This document shows, piece after piece, positions 32,518-40,703 of a stretch of DNA of 49,233 nucleotides. The stretch's first letter is position 1; each line of letters opens with the position of its first letter. The notes below the pieces were generated by a model. That model was not told the DNA's origin, ran no database searches, and was given only the letters and a program-made list of their open reading frames with translations. This DNA is from an uncultured Clostridia bacterium (GTDB lineage: Bacteria; Bacillota; Clostridia; TANB77; UBA1234): contig CAMUYU010000006.1 in the NCBI GenBank assembly GCA_947164995.1, positions 1 through 49,233 of the forward strand, read 5' to 3'. Made by a program: the position numbers and the translations under genes.

Positions 32518-33861
32518 TTATTTCTTTCCTTTTTCTAAATCTTTATTAGATTTTTCTCTAGGAATAATTCTAACAGGTGTACCATTAAAACCAAAATGTT
32601 TACGAAGTTGATTTTCAATATATCTTTGATAAGAAAAATGAAATAACTTAACACTATTACAGAACACCACAAAAGAAGGTGGTCTTGTAGAAACTTGTGT
32701 TGCATAATATAGTTTTAATCTTCTTCCTTTATCTGATGGTGGTTGAACAAGTGTAATTGCTTCATTAATAACATCATTTAGCATACCTGTTGTAATACGT
32801 TTTGAATTTTCTGCATTTACATCATTAATAAGTGAAAATAACTTATCAATTCTTTGGCCAGTAAGAGCAGAAACAAATAAAACTGGTGCATAATCTAAGT
32901 ATGATAGTTCTTGATAAACTTGTGCTTTATACTTTTCAAGAGAACCTGTTTCTTTTTCTACAGCATCCCACTTATTTACAAGTAAAATGACCCCTTTACC
33001 ACTTTCATGAGCCTCTCCTGCAATCTTTGCATCTTGCTCTGTAACACCTTCAGTAGCATCAATTACTAAAACACAAACATCTGCTTTTTCAATAGAAGTT
33101 TTTGCACGAATTATACTAAATCTTTCTATATCTTCTTCTATTTTACTTTTTCTACGAATACCAGCTGTATCAATAAAAATATACTTTCCAAATTTATTTT
33201 CATATTTAGTATCTATAGCATCTCTAGTTGTACCAGCGATATTAGAAACTATTAATCTTTTCTCTCCTAAAATCTTATTGATTAATGAAGACTTACCTGC
33301 ATTAGGTTTCCCTATAACGGCTACACTAATATACTCTTCATCTTGATCCTCTTCTTTTTCTGGTGGAAAATGGTCAACAACTGCATCTAATAGTTCACCT
33401 GTACCTAATCTGTTAATAGAAGAAACTGGGAATGGATCTCCAATTCCAAGATTATAAAATTCATATAATTCAGCAGGAGTTTCACCAATTTTATCTGCTT
33501 TATTACATGCAAGTACTACTGGTTTTTTAGATTTTCTAAGCATAGTTGCAACTTCATAATCATCTGCTGTTACACCTTGCTTAATATCTGTTAAGAATAT
33601 AATAACATCTGCTGTTTCAATTGCTATTTCTGCTTGAAGCTTCATTTGAACTCTAATTTCATCATCTGATTTTGGCTCTATACCGCCAGTATCAATTAAT
33701 GTAAATTTTCTACCACGCCACTCAGAGTCACCATATATACGATCTCTTGTAACACCAGGCGTGTCTTCAACTATTGACTTTCTTTCACCAATTATATAGT
33801 TAAAAAATGTTGATTTTCCAACGTTTGGGCGTCCAATAATTGCAACTATTGGTTTTGACAT
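32518..33861 (-). CDS. der: Ribosome biogenesis GTPase Der (EngA)
   Basis: 447 residues with the diagnostic tandem G domains: GRPNVGKST, DTPGVTRDR, NKAD in the first and GKPNAGKSS, DTAGIRRKS, NKWD in the second, then a C-terminal KH-like domain. It acts in 50S subunit maturation. ATG behind GTGGAGGTGAGGAAAT, with its own promoter at 33886-33914; the 51-residue ORF follows. Confidence 0.98.
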   Translation of the reverse strand: MSKPIVAIIGRPNVGKSTFFNYIIGERKSIVEDTPGVTRDRIYGDSEWRGRKFTLIDTGGIEPKSDDEIRVQMKLQAEIAIETADVIIFLTDIKQGVTADDYEVATMLRKSKKPVVLACNKADKIGETPAELYEFYNLGIGDPFPVSSINRLGTGELLDAVVDHFPPEKEEDQDEEYISVAVIGKPNAGKSSLINKILGEKRLIVSNIAGTTRDAIDTKYENKFGKYIFIDTAGIRRKSKIEEDIERFSIIRAKTSIEKADVCVLVIDATEGVTEQDAKIAGEAHESGKGVILLVNKWDAVEKETGSLEKYKAQVYQELSYLDYAPVLFVSALTGQRIDKLFSLINDVNAENSKRITTGMLNDVINEAITLVQPPSDKGRRLKLYYATQVSTRPPSFVVFCNSVKLFHFSYQRYIENQLRKHFGFNGTPVRIIPREKSNKDLEKGKK

Positions 33862-33885
33862 ATTTCCTCACCTCCACGAGTTACT

Positions 33886-33914
33886 ATTTTACATAATATT
33901 GTTAAAAAAGTCAA
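33886..33914 (-). promoter_or_regulatory. Sigma-A promoter of der
   Basis: Minus strand TTGACT, 17-nt spacer, TAAAAT, 24 nt upstream of the ATG. Confidence 0.75.
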
Positions 33915-33918
33915 GAAT

Positions 33919-33951
33919 TAAGAGGTGAAAAGAACATCTTCTCACCTCTTA
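33919..33951 (-). terminator. Terminator-like hairpin after the alcohol dehydrogenase gene
   Basis: Stem TAAGAGGTGA/TCACCTCTTA with extra inner pairs, 18 nt after the stop. The T tail is weak (AATTCTTG before TTTTTT), so termination may be partial. Confidence 0.6.
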
Positions 33952-33969
33952 TACATACATTTAAATAAA

Positions 33970-35121
33970 TTACATAGCTTGTCTATAAAGATTAATAAAG
34001 TCTTCTTTAGTTGTTTCTCTAGGATTTCCTGGTCTGCATGGATCTTCCATAGCTTTTTCTGCAAGCATTTCTAAATCTTCTTCTGTAGCACCTGTATCTT
34101 TAACAGTAGTTGTAATTCCTACTGATTTAGAAAGTTCTGAAATCATCCAGCAGAATGTATTAATAACATCTTGATCATTAAGATTTGCAGCATCTGGACG
34201 TCCAATTTCGCAAAGAATTTCTCTAAATCTTTGTGCACAAACTTCACCATTAAATCTCATAACTGTTGGAAGTAAAATTGCATTTGCTAGACCATGAGGC
34301 GTGTCATAAACTGCTCCTAACTGATGAGCCATTGAGTGAACAATACCTAATCCAACATTTGAAAATCCCATACCAGCTATATATTGAGCCATAGCCATAT
34401 TTTCGATTGCCTCTTCATTTTTATCATTAACAGCTGCAGGTAAATTTTTGAAGATTAATTTGATAGCTTCCATATGGAACATATCACTCATAGTATTATG
34501 AGCTTTTGTTATATAACCTTCAATAGCATGTGTTAATGCATCCATACCAGTTGCAGCAGCCATACTCTTTGGCATTGTAGACATTAAGTCTGAATCTATA
34601 ATAGCTAGACAAGGAATATCGTTTGGATCTACGCATACCATTTTAATTTTTCTTGTTTCATCTGTAATAACATAGTTAATAGTAACTTCTGCAGCAGTAC
34701 CATGTGTAGTTGGAAGACAAATTAATGGCATACTCTTATTTACAGTATTTGATAAACCATTAAGACTTTCTAAAGTTCTATCTGGGTTTGTCATAAGAAT
34801 GCCTATTCCCTTGGCTGTATCCATAGTAGAACCTCCACCAACTGCAACAATAACATCAGATTTATCTAATGTACATCTTTCAACTCCGCCTAGTACATTA
34901 GCGATTGTAGGATTTGGTTTGATATCATCATAAAGAGTATAATCAATACCTGCTCTTTCTAAAACATCAATTACTTTTTTAGTAACTCCTGCTTCAACTA
35001 GTGATTTGTCAGATACTAAGAATACTTTCTTAAATCCTCTTTTTACAATTTCTTCAGGTAATACTTCTCTTGCGTTCTTTCCAAAATAAGCTGTTTCATT
35101 TAAAACAAATCTTAAAGCCAT
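33970..35121 (-). CDS. Iron-containing alcohol dehydrogenase
   Basis: 383 residues from the ATG at 35121 (MALRFVLNETAYFG), behind CCAAGGAGGAAAATAAG. Family III NAD(P)-dependent dehydrogenase: VAVGGGSTMDTAKGI (nucleotide binding), metal ligands in ATGMDALTHAIEGY and GIVHSMAHQLGAVYDTPHGLANA, and DPCRPGNPRETT near the end. It interconverts aldehydes and alcohols (ethanol, butanol or 1,3-propanediol); the substrate is not readable from sequence. It fits a fermentative metabolism with pta-ackA nearby. Monocistronic. Confidence 0.93.
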   Translation of the reverse strand: MALRFVLNETAYFGKNAREVLPEEIVKRGFKKVFLVSDKSLVEAGVTKKVIDVLERAGIDYTLYDDIKPNPTIANVLGGVERCTLDKSDVIVAVGGGSTMDTAKGIGILMTNPDRTLESLNGLSNTVNKSMPLICLPTTHGTAAEVTINYVITDETRKIKMVCVDPNDIPCLAIIDSDLMSTMPKSMAAATGMDALTHAIEGYITKAHNTMSDMFHMEAIKLIFKNLPAAVNDKNEEAIENMAMAQYIAGMGFSNVGLGIVHSMAHQLGAVYDTPHGLANAILLPTVMRFNGEVCAQRFREILCEIGRPDAANLNDQDVINTFCWMISELSKSVGITTTVKDTGATEEDLEMLAEKAMEDPCRPGNPRETTKEDFINLYRQAM

Positions 35122-35171
35122 CTTATTTTCCTCCTTGGTTAAATAACATATCAATTCATATTATATTATAC

Positions 35172-35204
35172 AAAAACCCTTGAATAATTAACATATTCAA
35201 GGGT
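35172..35204 (-). terminator. Rho-independent terminator of the acidic membrane protein gene
   Basis: Stem ACCCTTGAATA/TATTCAAGGGT with a 7-nt loop, then TTTTTG on the minus strand. Confidence 0.85.
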
Positions 35205-35234
35205 AATTTGTAATATTAAATTTATGTTACAAAA

Positions 35235-35624
35235 CTAATTAGCTTCTCCAGAAAGATTTTCTCCACTTATAATAGTTTCTTCTTCAACCACTTCATCAAG
35301 CAACGTTATTTCATCTCCTGATTCAAAAGAATCACTTACTTCACCAGATTCAATGATTTCTTCTTCATCACCAGATGTTAATAAAGACTCATCTTCTCTA
35401 AATTCTGAAAGATAATCAAAATTTTCTATAACAAGTCCTGCATCTATTTTTTCATTCTCAGATAAAGTTGATGGATCTATCGTTACTTCTTTATTTGTTT
35501 CTTCACCATTTTCTTTTTTTAGTAGTCCAGTAGCATCAAGTGAAACAAATACAAAAACAATAAAAACTATAATAAGCACTAAAGCATATTTAACTTGTCT
35601 AAATCTTACATCTTCCCCATCCAT
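35235..35624 (-). CDS. Membrane-anchored protein with acidic SGD/SGE-rich tail
   Basis: 129 residues, not recognised. A short cytoplasmic N-terminus, one transmembrane helix (ALVLIIVFIVFVFVSLDATGLL, ~14-35) and a ~95-residue extracytoplasmic tail that is strongly acidic and low in complexity. The tail carries TSGDEEE, ESGEVSDSFESGDE and ISGENLSGEAN, the Ser-Gly-acidic tripeptide also found in the PrsA-like protein and the amidase. ATG behind GGGGAGTGATAATTT. Flanked by terminators, so monocistronic. Confidence 0.68.
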   Translation of the reverse strand: MDGEDVRFRQVKYALVLIIVFIVFVFVSLDATGLLKKENGEETNKEVTIDPSTLSENEKIDAGLVIENFDYLSEFREDESLLTSGDEEEIIESGEVSDSFESGDEITLLDEVVEEETIISGENLSGEAN

Positions 35625-35673
35625 AAATTATCACTCCCCATAACTTCTTACAACAATACTATTATATTATATA

Positions 35674-35704
35674 AAAAAACAACTTACCATACATAGTAAG
35701 TTGT
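35674..35704 (-). terminator. Rho-independent terminator of the methyltransferase-pseudouridine synthase operon
   Basis: Stem ACAACTTAC/GTAAGTTGT with an 8-nt loop and TTTTTTT on the minus strand, 19 nt after the stop. Confidence 0.88.
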
Positions 35705-35722
35705 AAATATTTAATATTAAAT

Positions 35723-36412
35723 TTATGTAACATCGCTAATATCAAAGTATTTCCATATACCAACCTTATTGGGTAAACATTTAAATTCCATAATTTCATC
35801 TTTTACCGGGTGCTTAAACGAAAGCTTATATGCCCATAATGCAATTTGTTCACCTTTAGGACCTTTTCCATATCTCTGATCTCCATACAAAGGACAATTT
35901 CTTGATGAAAATTGTACTCTTATTTGATGATGACGTCCTGTCTCAAGTTCTATCTCTACTAAACTGTATTCTTTATCTTTTATAGTCTTGTTATCTATTA
36001 TTTTATACGATAATTTAGCAAATTTCGCACCACGTTTTTCTTTTGAACAAACCGTACTTTTGTTTAATGCTTCGTTTTTAATCATATAATCTTCTAGTAC
36101 ATTATTGTTAGGCAACGAATTATTTTCAACAACTGCTAAATATGATTTATTAAATTCTTTGCTTCTTACGCTTTCAGATAATCTCGAAGCTGCTTTTGAA
36201 GTCTTTGCAAAAACCATAACTCCACCAACAGGTCTATCAAGTCTATGTACTAATCCTAAATATACATTACCTTCTTTTTTATATTTTTCTTTCAAATAAC
36301 TTTTACATATAGTAATCATATCTTTATCGCCTGTATCATCAGATTGTGATGGCACATTGCAGGGTTTTTCAACAACTAAAATATGATTATCTTCGTATAT
36401 TACTTTTAGCAT
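35723..36412 (-). CDS. RluA-family RNA pseudouridine synthase
   Basis: 230 residues from the ATG at 36412 (MLKVIYEDNHILVVEKP), behind AGAGGTTACT; the ORF-track start lies within the upstream gene. The catalytic motif is GLVHRLDRPVGGVMVFAKT, with Asp as nucleophile, and ELETGRHHQIRVQFSSRNCPLYGDQRYG is typical of the RluA/RluD fold. No N-terminal S4 domain. It isomerises uridine in rRNA or tRNA; the target is unknown. It starts 8 nt after the methyltransferase gene, so both may modify RNA in one operon. Confidence 0.93.
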   Translation of the reverse strand: MLKVIYEDNHILVVEKPCNVPSQSDDTGDKDMITICKSYLKEKYKKEGNVYLGLVHRLDRPVGGVMVFAKTSKAASRLSESVRSKEFNKSYLAVVENNSLPNNNVLEDYMIKNEALNKSTVCSKEKRGAKFAKLSYKIIDNKTIKDKEYSLVEIELETGRHHQIRVQFSSRNCPLYGDQRYGKGPKGEQIALWAYKLSFKHPVKDEIMEFKCLPNKVGIWKYFDISDVT

Positions 36413-36420
36413 AGTAACCT

Positions 36421-37278
36421 CTATTTTTCCCATCTTCCATAAATTCCACATGGAAGAAGTAATTTTGAATTTGACATTGGTAACCCAATTTCTCCAGCAG
36501 TAATTTTACCCTTCTTCTTTATCGTTAAAGATAATACATTTGCTAAAATTGTAGAAGAAAGTCCAGTTGTATATGAATTAATTAAAAAGAAAAGTGGGTC
36601 ATCAGATAAAATTTTAGAACATAATTCAACTAAATGATATAATGACTCTTCTATATTCCAAACTTCTCCATTAGCGCCTCTTCCATATGAAGGAGGATCC
36701 ATAACAATTGCATCATATTTATTTCCGCGTCGTATCTCTCTTTGAACAAATTTAATTACATCATCAACTATAAATCTAACATCCGCATTTTTTAACCCAC
36801 AACTTTCAACATTTTCTTTGGCCCAAGCTGTCATGCCTTTTGATGAGTCAACGTGACATACAGAAGCTCCTGCTTTCAAACAAGCACAAGTTGCTCCACC
36901 AGTATATGCAAACAAATTAAGAACTCTAATTTTTCTTTTAGACGATTTGATTTTGTCCATCATAAAATCCCAATTAACAGCTTGTTCAGGAAAAAGACCG
37001 GTATGCTTAAATCCCATAGGCTTTAAATTGAAAATAAGATCTTTATATTTAATTTGCCAGCTATCAGGAACATTTTTTATATATTCCCATTCGCCTCCGC
37101 CTTTATTACTTCTATGATAATGCGCATTGGCTTTTTTCCACAATTCAGGATAAGATTTATCTTTCCAGATTATTTGTGGGTCAGGACGAATTAGTATTGT
37201 TTTACCCCATCTTTCAAGTTTCTCACCATTAGCCATATCTAGTATTTCATAATCTTTCCAATCTTTAGAAATAATCAT
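36421..37278 (-). CDS. Class I SAM-dependent methyltransferase (RlmI/RlmK-like)
   Basis: 285 residues. The SAM-binding motif I is VLNLFAYTGGATCACLKAGA (about 128-147), the acidic VCHVDSS motif II follows, and the catalytic motif is MDPPSYGRGANGEVW. This pattern (FAYTGG plus DPPSYGRG) is that of COG1092-type rRNA cytosine or guanine methyltransferases. It lacks the PUA domain of RlmI. ATG behind GAAGGGAAAACTT. Followed by the pseudouridine synthase. Confidence 0.87.
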   Translation of the reverse strand: MIISKDWKDYEILDMANGEKLERWGKTILIRPDPQIIWKDKSYPELWKKANAHYHRSNKGGGEWEYIKNVPDSWQIKYKDLIFNLKPMGFKHTGLFPEQAVNWDFMMDKIKSSKRKIRVLNLFAYTGGATCACLKAGASVCHVDSSKGMTAWAKENVESCGLKNADVRFIVDDVIKFVQREIRRGNKYDAIVMDPPSYGRGANGEVWNIEESLYHLVELCSKILSDDPLFFLINSYTTGLSSTILANVLSLTIKKKGKITAGEIGLPMSNSKLLLPCGIYGRWEK

Positions 37279-37362
37279 AAGTTTTCCCTTCTATACCCTA
37301 AGAATTTATGAGATTATATCATATTACATTAAAAATTTCTACAAATTATGTAAATCTAATAA

Positions 37363-37395
37363 AAAAGCAGACATATTTTTAATATATCTGCTTTT
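37363..37395 (-). terminator. Rho-independent terminator of pta-ackA
   Basis: Stem AAAAGCAGACATATT/AATATATCTGCTTTT (one wobble) with a 3-nt loop and T-rich tail, just after the ackA stop. Confidence 0.88.
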
Positions 37396-37400
37396 ATATT

Positions 37401-38618
37401 TTATTCTGATATAGCTTTTATAGTATCCCTTGCAATAATTATTTCTTCGTTAGTAGCAATTACAAACATCTTAATCTTAGATTCTGGTTTGCTACAAATT
37501 CCTTCATACATTTCATCATCTAAATGTGAATCATCAAATACAATACCAAGTTCTTCTAAACCTGTAACTGCAGCTTTAACAACATCAGGATTGTGCTCTC
37601 CAATACCACCTTCAAAAGTAATAGCATCTACATGTCCTAAAACGGCCATATATGCACCAATGTATTTTCTAATTCTATATGATAAAACTTGAAGGGCTAA
37701 ACTAGCTCTTTCATCACCTTGATCTCTTAGCATTCTTAAATCCCTAACATCACCTGTTTTACCTGATAATGCAAGAAGACCAGATTTTTTATTTAAGATA
37801 TTTAATGCTTCGTGAATATCAATTCCTTCTTTATCCATAATAAACTCGATAATTGCAGGATCAATATCACCACTACGTGTTCCCATTACTAATCCTTCAA
37901 GTGGTGTAAATCCCATAGAAGTGTCAACGCATTTACCATTTTTAACTGCTGTAATTGAAGAACCATTTCCTAAGTGACATGAAATAATATTAATCTCACT
38001 TTGAGGCTTTCCTAAAAGTTTAGCAGCTTCTTCAGTAACGAATTGATGTGACATACCATGAGCACCATAACGTCTTACACCATATTTTGCATACCATTCA
38101 TATGGAAGACCGTACATAAATGCTTCATCTGGCATTGTTTGATGGAATGTAGTATCAAATACTAAAACTTGTGGAATTCCTTTCATAATATCTAAACAAG
38201 CTGTAATACCTTGTATTGCAGCTGGATTATGAAGTGGTGCATAAGGAATTGAAGATTCCTTAAGTGTTTTTAAAACTTCATCTGTAACAACTGTAGTTTT
38301 ATAGAAAGCAGGTCCAGCATTTGCAACTCTATGACCAACTGCACTAACATCTTCTAGTGATGCAACTACTCCTTCTTCTTTATCAGTCATGTATCTTACT
38401 ACAGCTTCAAAAGCAGCTTTATGATCTGGTAAAGGTAATTCTTCTTTAACCTTTTTACCACTTTTTCCTTTGTATTCGATAAATGGTTTACCAATAGCAC
38501 CTTCTCCTGTTTCGCCTATTCTGTCACATTTACCTTTGCATAATACTTTTTCATTCTCCATATCAATTAATTGATATTTTAATGAAGAACTTCCACAATT
38601 TACTACTAATACTTTCAT
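37401..38618 (-). CDS. ackA: Acetate kinase
   Basis: Converts acetyl phosphate and ADP to acetate and ATP, the energy-yielding end of acetate fermentation. 405 residues, normal length. Signatures: VLVVNCGSSSLKYQLID (residues 3-19), VFDTTFHQTMP, YGAHGMSHQFV, CHLGNGSSITAVKNGKCVDTSMGFTPLEGLVMGTRSGDIDPAI and a terminal ITFEGGIGEHNP. ATG behind AAGAGGAGGATAAAAA, 32 nt after pta. Confidence 0.98.
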   Translation of the reverse strand: MKVLVVNCGSSSLKYQLIDMENEKVLCKGKCDRIGETGEGAIGKPFIEYKGKSGKKVKEELPLPDHKAAFEAVVRYMTDKEEGVVASLEDVSAVGHRVANAGPAFYKTTVVTDEVLKTLKESSIPYAPLHNPAAIQGITACLDIMKGIPQVLVFDTTFHQTMPDEAFMYGLPYEWYAKYGVRRYGAHGMSHQFVTEEAAKLLGKPQSEINIISCHLGNGSSITAVKNGKCVDTSMGFTPLEGLVMGTRSGDIDPAIIEFIMDKEGIDIHEALNILNKKSGLLALSGKTGDVRDLRMLRDQGDERASLALQVLSYRIRKYIGAYMAVLGHVDAITFEGGIGEHNPDVVKAAVTGLEELGIVFDDSHLDDEMYEGICSKPESKIKMFVIATNEEIIIARDTIKAISE

Positions 38619-38650
38619 TTTTTATCCTCCTCTTAAAATGATAAACGCTT

Positions 38651-39658
38651 TTATTCGTTTGATTGAGCTTGAACTGCAGTTATTGCAACAACACCTGCAA
38701 TATCATCTGACGAACAGCCTCTAGATAAATCATTAACTGGTCTTGCAATTCCTTGAGTTATTGGTCCATATGCTTCTGCTTTTGCAAGTCTTTGAGCTAG
38801 TTTATAGCCTATATTACCAGCATTTAAATCTGGAAATATAAGTATATTTGCATGTCCAGCAACTTTACTATTTGGAGCTTTTTGCATAGCAACTTTTGGA
38901 ACTATTGCCGCATCTAATTGTAATTCTCCATCAACTGCTAAATCAGGTGCTTTTTCTTTAACTAAGTTGGTTGCTTCAAGAGTTTTTGCATTCATTCCTT
39001 CAACTGATGGAGCACTACCAAGTGTTGAATATGATAGCATAGCTATCTTAGGCTCTGTACCTACCAAATTCTTCCATGTTTTTGCAGAAGAAATAGCTAT
39101 TTCAGATATCTCGTCTGCATTTGGTTGAACATTTAATCCACTATCTGCAAATAAAAATAGTCCATTCTCACCAAACTCACAATCTGGAACTTGAATCATA
39201 AAGAATGCAGATACAAGTTTAGTATTTGGTGCTGTTTTAACTATTTGAAGTGCAGGCCTTAAAGTATCTGAAGTAGAACAAATGCTACCTGCAACAAGGC
39301 CATCAGCATCTCCCATTTTAATCATCATTGTTCCAAAGTATATATTATTTTTTAATGTCTCTCTTGCTTTTTCTAATGTCATGCCTTTTGCTTTTCTAAG
39401 CTCATAAAATTCATTAATATATGACTCTAGTTTTTCAGATGTCTCAGGATTTACAATTTGAACATCTGAAATATCTAAACCATTTTCACCAGATAGCCTT
39501 GCAATTTCGTCATTGCTTCCAACTAAAATAACTTTTGCAAAACCTTCATCTGTAACTTTTCTTGCCGCCTGTAAAACTCTAATGTCATAAGACTCCGGCA
39601 AAACAATTGTTTTAATATTTTGCTTTGCTCTTTCTTTTAATCCACTAATAAAACTCAT
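38651..39658 (-). CDS. pta: Phosphate acetyltransferase
   Basis: Makes acetyl phosphate from acetyl-CoA. 335 residues, the usual short Firmicutes form without N-terminal regulatory domains. Conserved stretches: MTLEKARETLKNNIYFGTMMIKMGDADGLVAG, MLSYSTLGSA, VDGELQLDAAIVP, IFPDLNAGNIGYKLAQRLAKAEAYGPITQGIARPVNDLSRGCS. ATG behind CAAAGGAGAACATAGT. Between the small membrane protein gene and ackA in one operon. Confidence 0.98.
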   Translation of the reverse strand: MSFISGLKERAKQNIKTIVLPESYDIRVLQAARKVTDEGFAKVILVGSNDEIARLSGENGLDISDVQIVNPETSEKLESYINEFYELRKAKGMTLEKARETLKNNIYFGTMMIKMGDADGLVAGSICSTSDTLRPALQIVKTAPNTKLVSAFFMIQVPDCEFGENGLFLFADSGLNVQPNADEISEIAISSAKTWKNLVGTEPKIAMLSYSTLGSAPSVEGMNAKTLEATNLVKEKAPDLAVDGELQLDAAIVPKVAMQKAPNSKVAGHANILIFPDLNAGNIGYKLAQRLAKAEAYGPITQGIARPVNDLSRGCSSDDIAGVVAITAVQAQSNE

Positions 39659-39678
39659 ACTATGTTCTCCTTTGTATA

Positions 39679-40029
39679 TTATTTTTTCTTACCAGCTGCA
39701 CCATCATCAATTAATGTAGATAGAATCAAAACACCACAAATTAAAAGTGAAACCATTACAATCATTCTAGCATTTGAATCTGAATAACCAGTGCTGTCAG
39801 CAACAAAATCTGTAAGTGTATCTACACCTTCACTTGCTTTTTCTCCTGCATCTTCAGCCGTATCTGCACCTCTGTCAACTAAATCATATTTTATATCTGG
39901 CCCATATTTATAAAATTCTTCTGGAATTTTAGCTGGAGTAAAAATGACCTTAAAAAGATTAAAAGCAATTGCAATTCCGCATATTATGTATATAACTTTT
40001 TTCCAATTTTTACTTAGATATTCTTTCAT
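39679..40029 (-). CDS. Small membrane protein upstream of pta
   Basis: 116 residues, not recognised. Two hydrophobic segments (KVIYIICGIAIAFNLFKVIF, ~11-30, and MIVMVSLLICGVLILSTLI, ~89-107) flank an acidic soluble stretch (GADTAEDAGEKASEGVDTLTDFVADSTGY), with a basic end GKKK. ATG behind GATGAGGGAGAATA. It begins the pta-ackA operon, 20 nt before pta, behind a good promoter. A link to acetate export or to the membrane can only be guessed. Confidence 0.65.
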   Translation of the reverse strand: MKEYLSKNWKKVIYIICGIAIAFNLFKVIFTPAKIPEEFYKYGPDIKYDLVDRGADTAEDAGEKASEGVDTLTDFVADSTGYSDSNARMIVMVSLLICGVLILSTLIDDGAAGKKK

Positions 40030-40090
40030 TATTCTCCCTCATCTATATATAATTTTTAAAAACCATACTTTCACCAATTATACCTAGCTA

Positions 40091-40119
40091 ATTATATACT
40101 AGGAGACATAAAATATCAA
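40091..40119 (-). promoter_or_regulatory. Sigma-A promoter of the 116-residue gene-pta-ackA operon
   Basis: Minus strand TTGATA, 17-nt spacer, TATAAT, about 60 nt upstream of the first ATG. Confidence 0.75.
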
Positions 40120-40125
40120 GAAAAA

Positions 40126-40176
40126 AGACAAATAAAAGTGCTATTCTAAAAAAATAGAATAGCACCTTATTTGTCT
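40126..40176 (-). terminator. Long rho-independent terminator
   Basis: Stem of more than 20 bp (AGACAAATAAAAGTGCTATTCTA against TAGAATAGCACCTTATTTGTCT, one bulge) around an A6 loop, with TTTTTTCTTG on the minus strand. The stop codon of the small ORF at 40167 is within the stem. Confidence 0.88.
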
Positions 40177-40343
40177 AAATATTTTTTCTTAAAAATTTCA
40201 TAATTAATCTCGTTTTGCCGCTTCCTTTGCTCTTCACGTTCAATACGCTCTTGCTCTTGTCTTAATTCAAATTTGCGATTAGCTTCTCTGTCTGCCTCTT
40301 TTAAAGATTCATATATAAAGGCACAACACAGAAGATCTACCAA
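40167..40343 (-). CDS. Small charged ORF coupled to the Cys-rich peptide gene
   Basis: Not in the ORF track. From a TTG at 40343 it encodes 58 residues: a short hydrophobic start (VDLLCCAFIYESL) and a highly charged helical body (RQEQERIEREEQRKRQNEI...KKKYLDK). The frame is open directly from the stop of the upstream gene, and GGAGG lies 15 nt before the TTG, which is too far, so the start is uncertain. The composition is like the upstream small gene and unlike random intergenic DNA, and the frame ends inside the terminator stem. Confidence 0.42.
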   Translation of the reverse strand: MVDLLCCAFIYESLKEADREANRKFELRQEQERIEREEQRKRQNEINYEIFKKKYLDK

Positions 40344-40350
40344 GAAGGTC

Positions 40351-40572
40351 TTAGTAATCCTCCGGAGAACTTATTATGCATGAAGGGTCAAACCGACAAC
40401 TACAATTGCGTGCTGTACGGCAGCCTTCACAATCTAACTTAGTGTGAATACATTTTTCTGCATTACCTTTAGAGGTAGCCAAAACTTCTCTTCTATAATC
40501 TAAAAAACTCAAAACACCAGAAGATAAAGCTAGAATACTAATGCCAAAAAGAAGCTTTGTAATGGTGGACAT
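40351..40572 (-). CDS. Small membrane-anchored Cys-rich protein
   Basis: 73 residues, not recognised. The N-terminal hydrophobic segment (ITKLLFGISILALSSGVLSFL, ~4-24) is a signal anchor. The C-terminal part has a dense set of cysteines, CIHTKLDCEGCRTARNCSCRFDPSC, which could bind metal or form disulfides. ATG behind AATTTAGGAGGAGATTAAT and a strong promoter upstream. Less AT-rich than nearby genes. The 58-residue ORF follows directly. Confidence 0.65.
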   Translation of the reverse strand: MSTITKLLFGISILALSSGVLSFLDYRREVLATSKGNAEKCIHTKLDCEGCRTARNCSCRFDPSCIISSPEDY

Positions 40573-40611
40573 ATTAATCTCCTCCTAAATTATTATTTCT
40601 ATGTCATGTAG

Positions 40612-40640
40612 ATTATATAGAAAATAACATAAATAGTCAA
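40612..40640 (-). promoter_or_regulatory. Sigma-A promoter of the Cys-rich protein gene
   Basis: Minus strand TTGACT, 17-nt spacer, TATAAT, 39 nt upstream of the ATG. Confidence 0.8.
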
Positions 40641-40703
40641 TCAAATTTACATAAATTGGCAAAAAGTGGTAAAAAATAGTAAACCTATCTAAAAATTGTA
40701 AAA

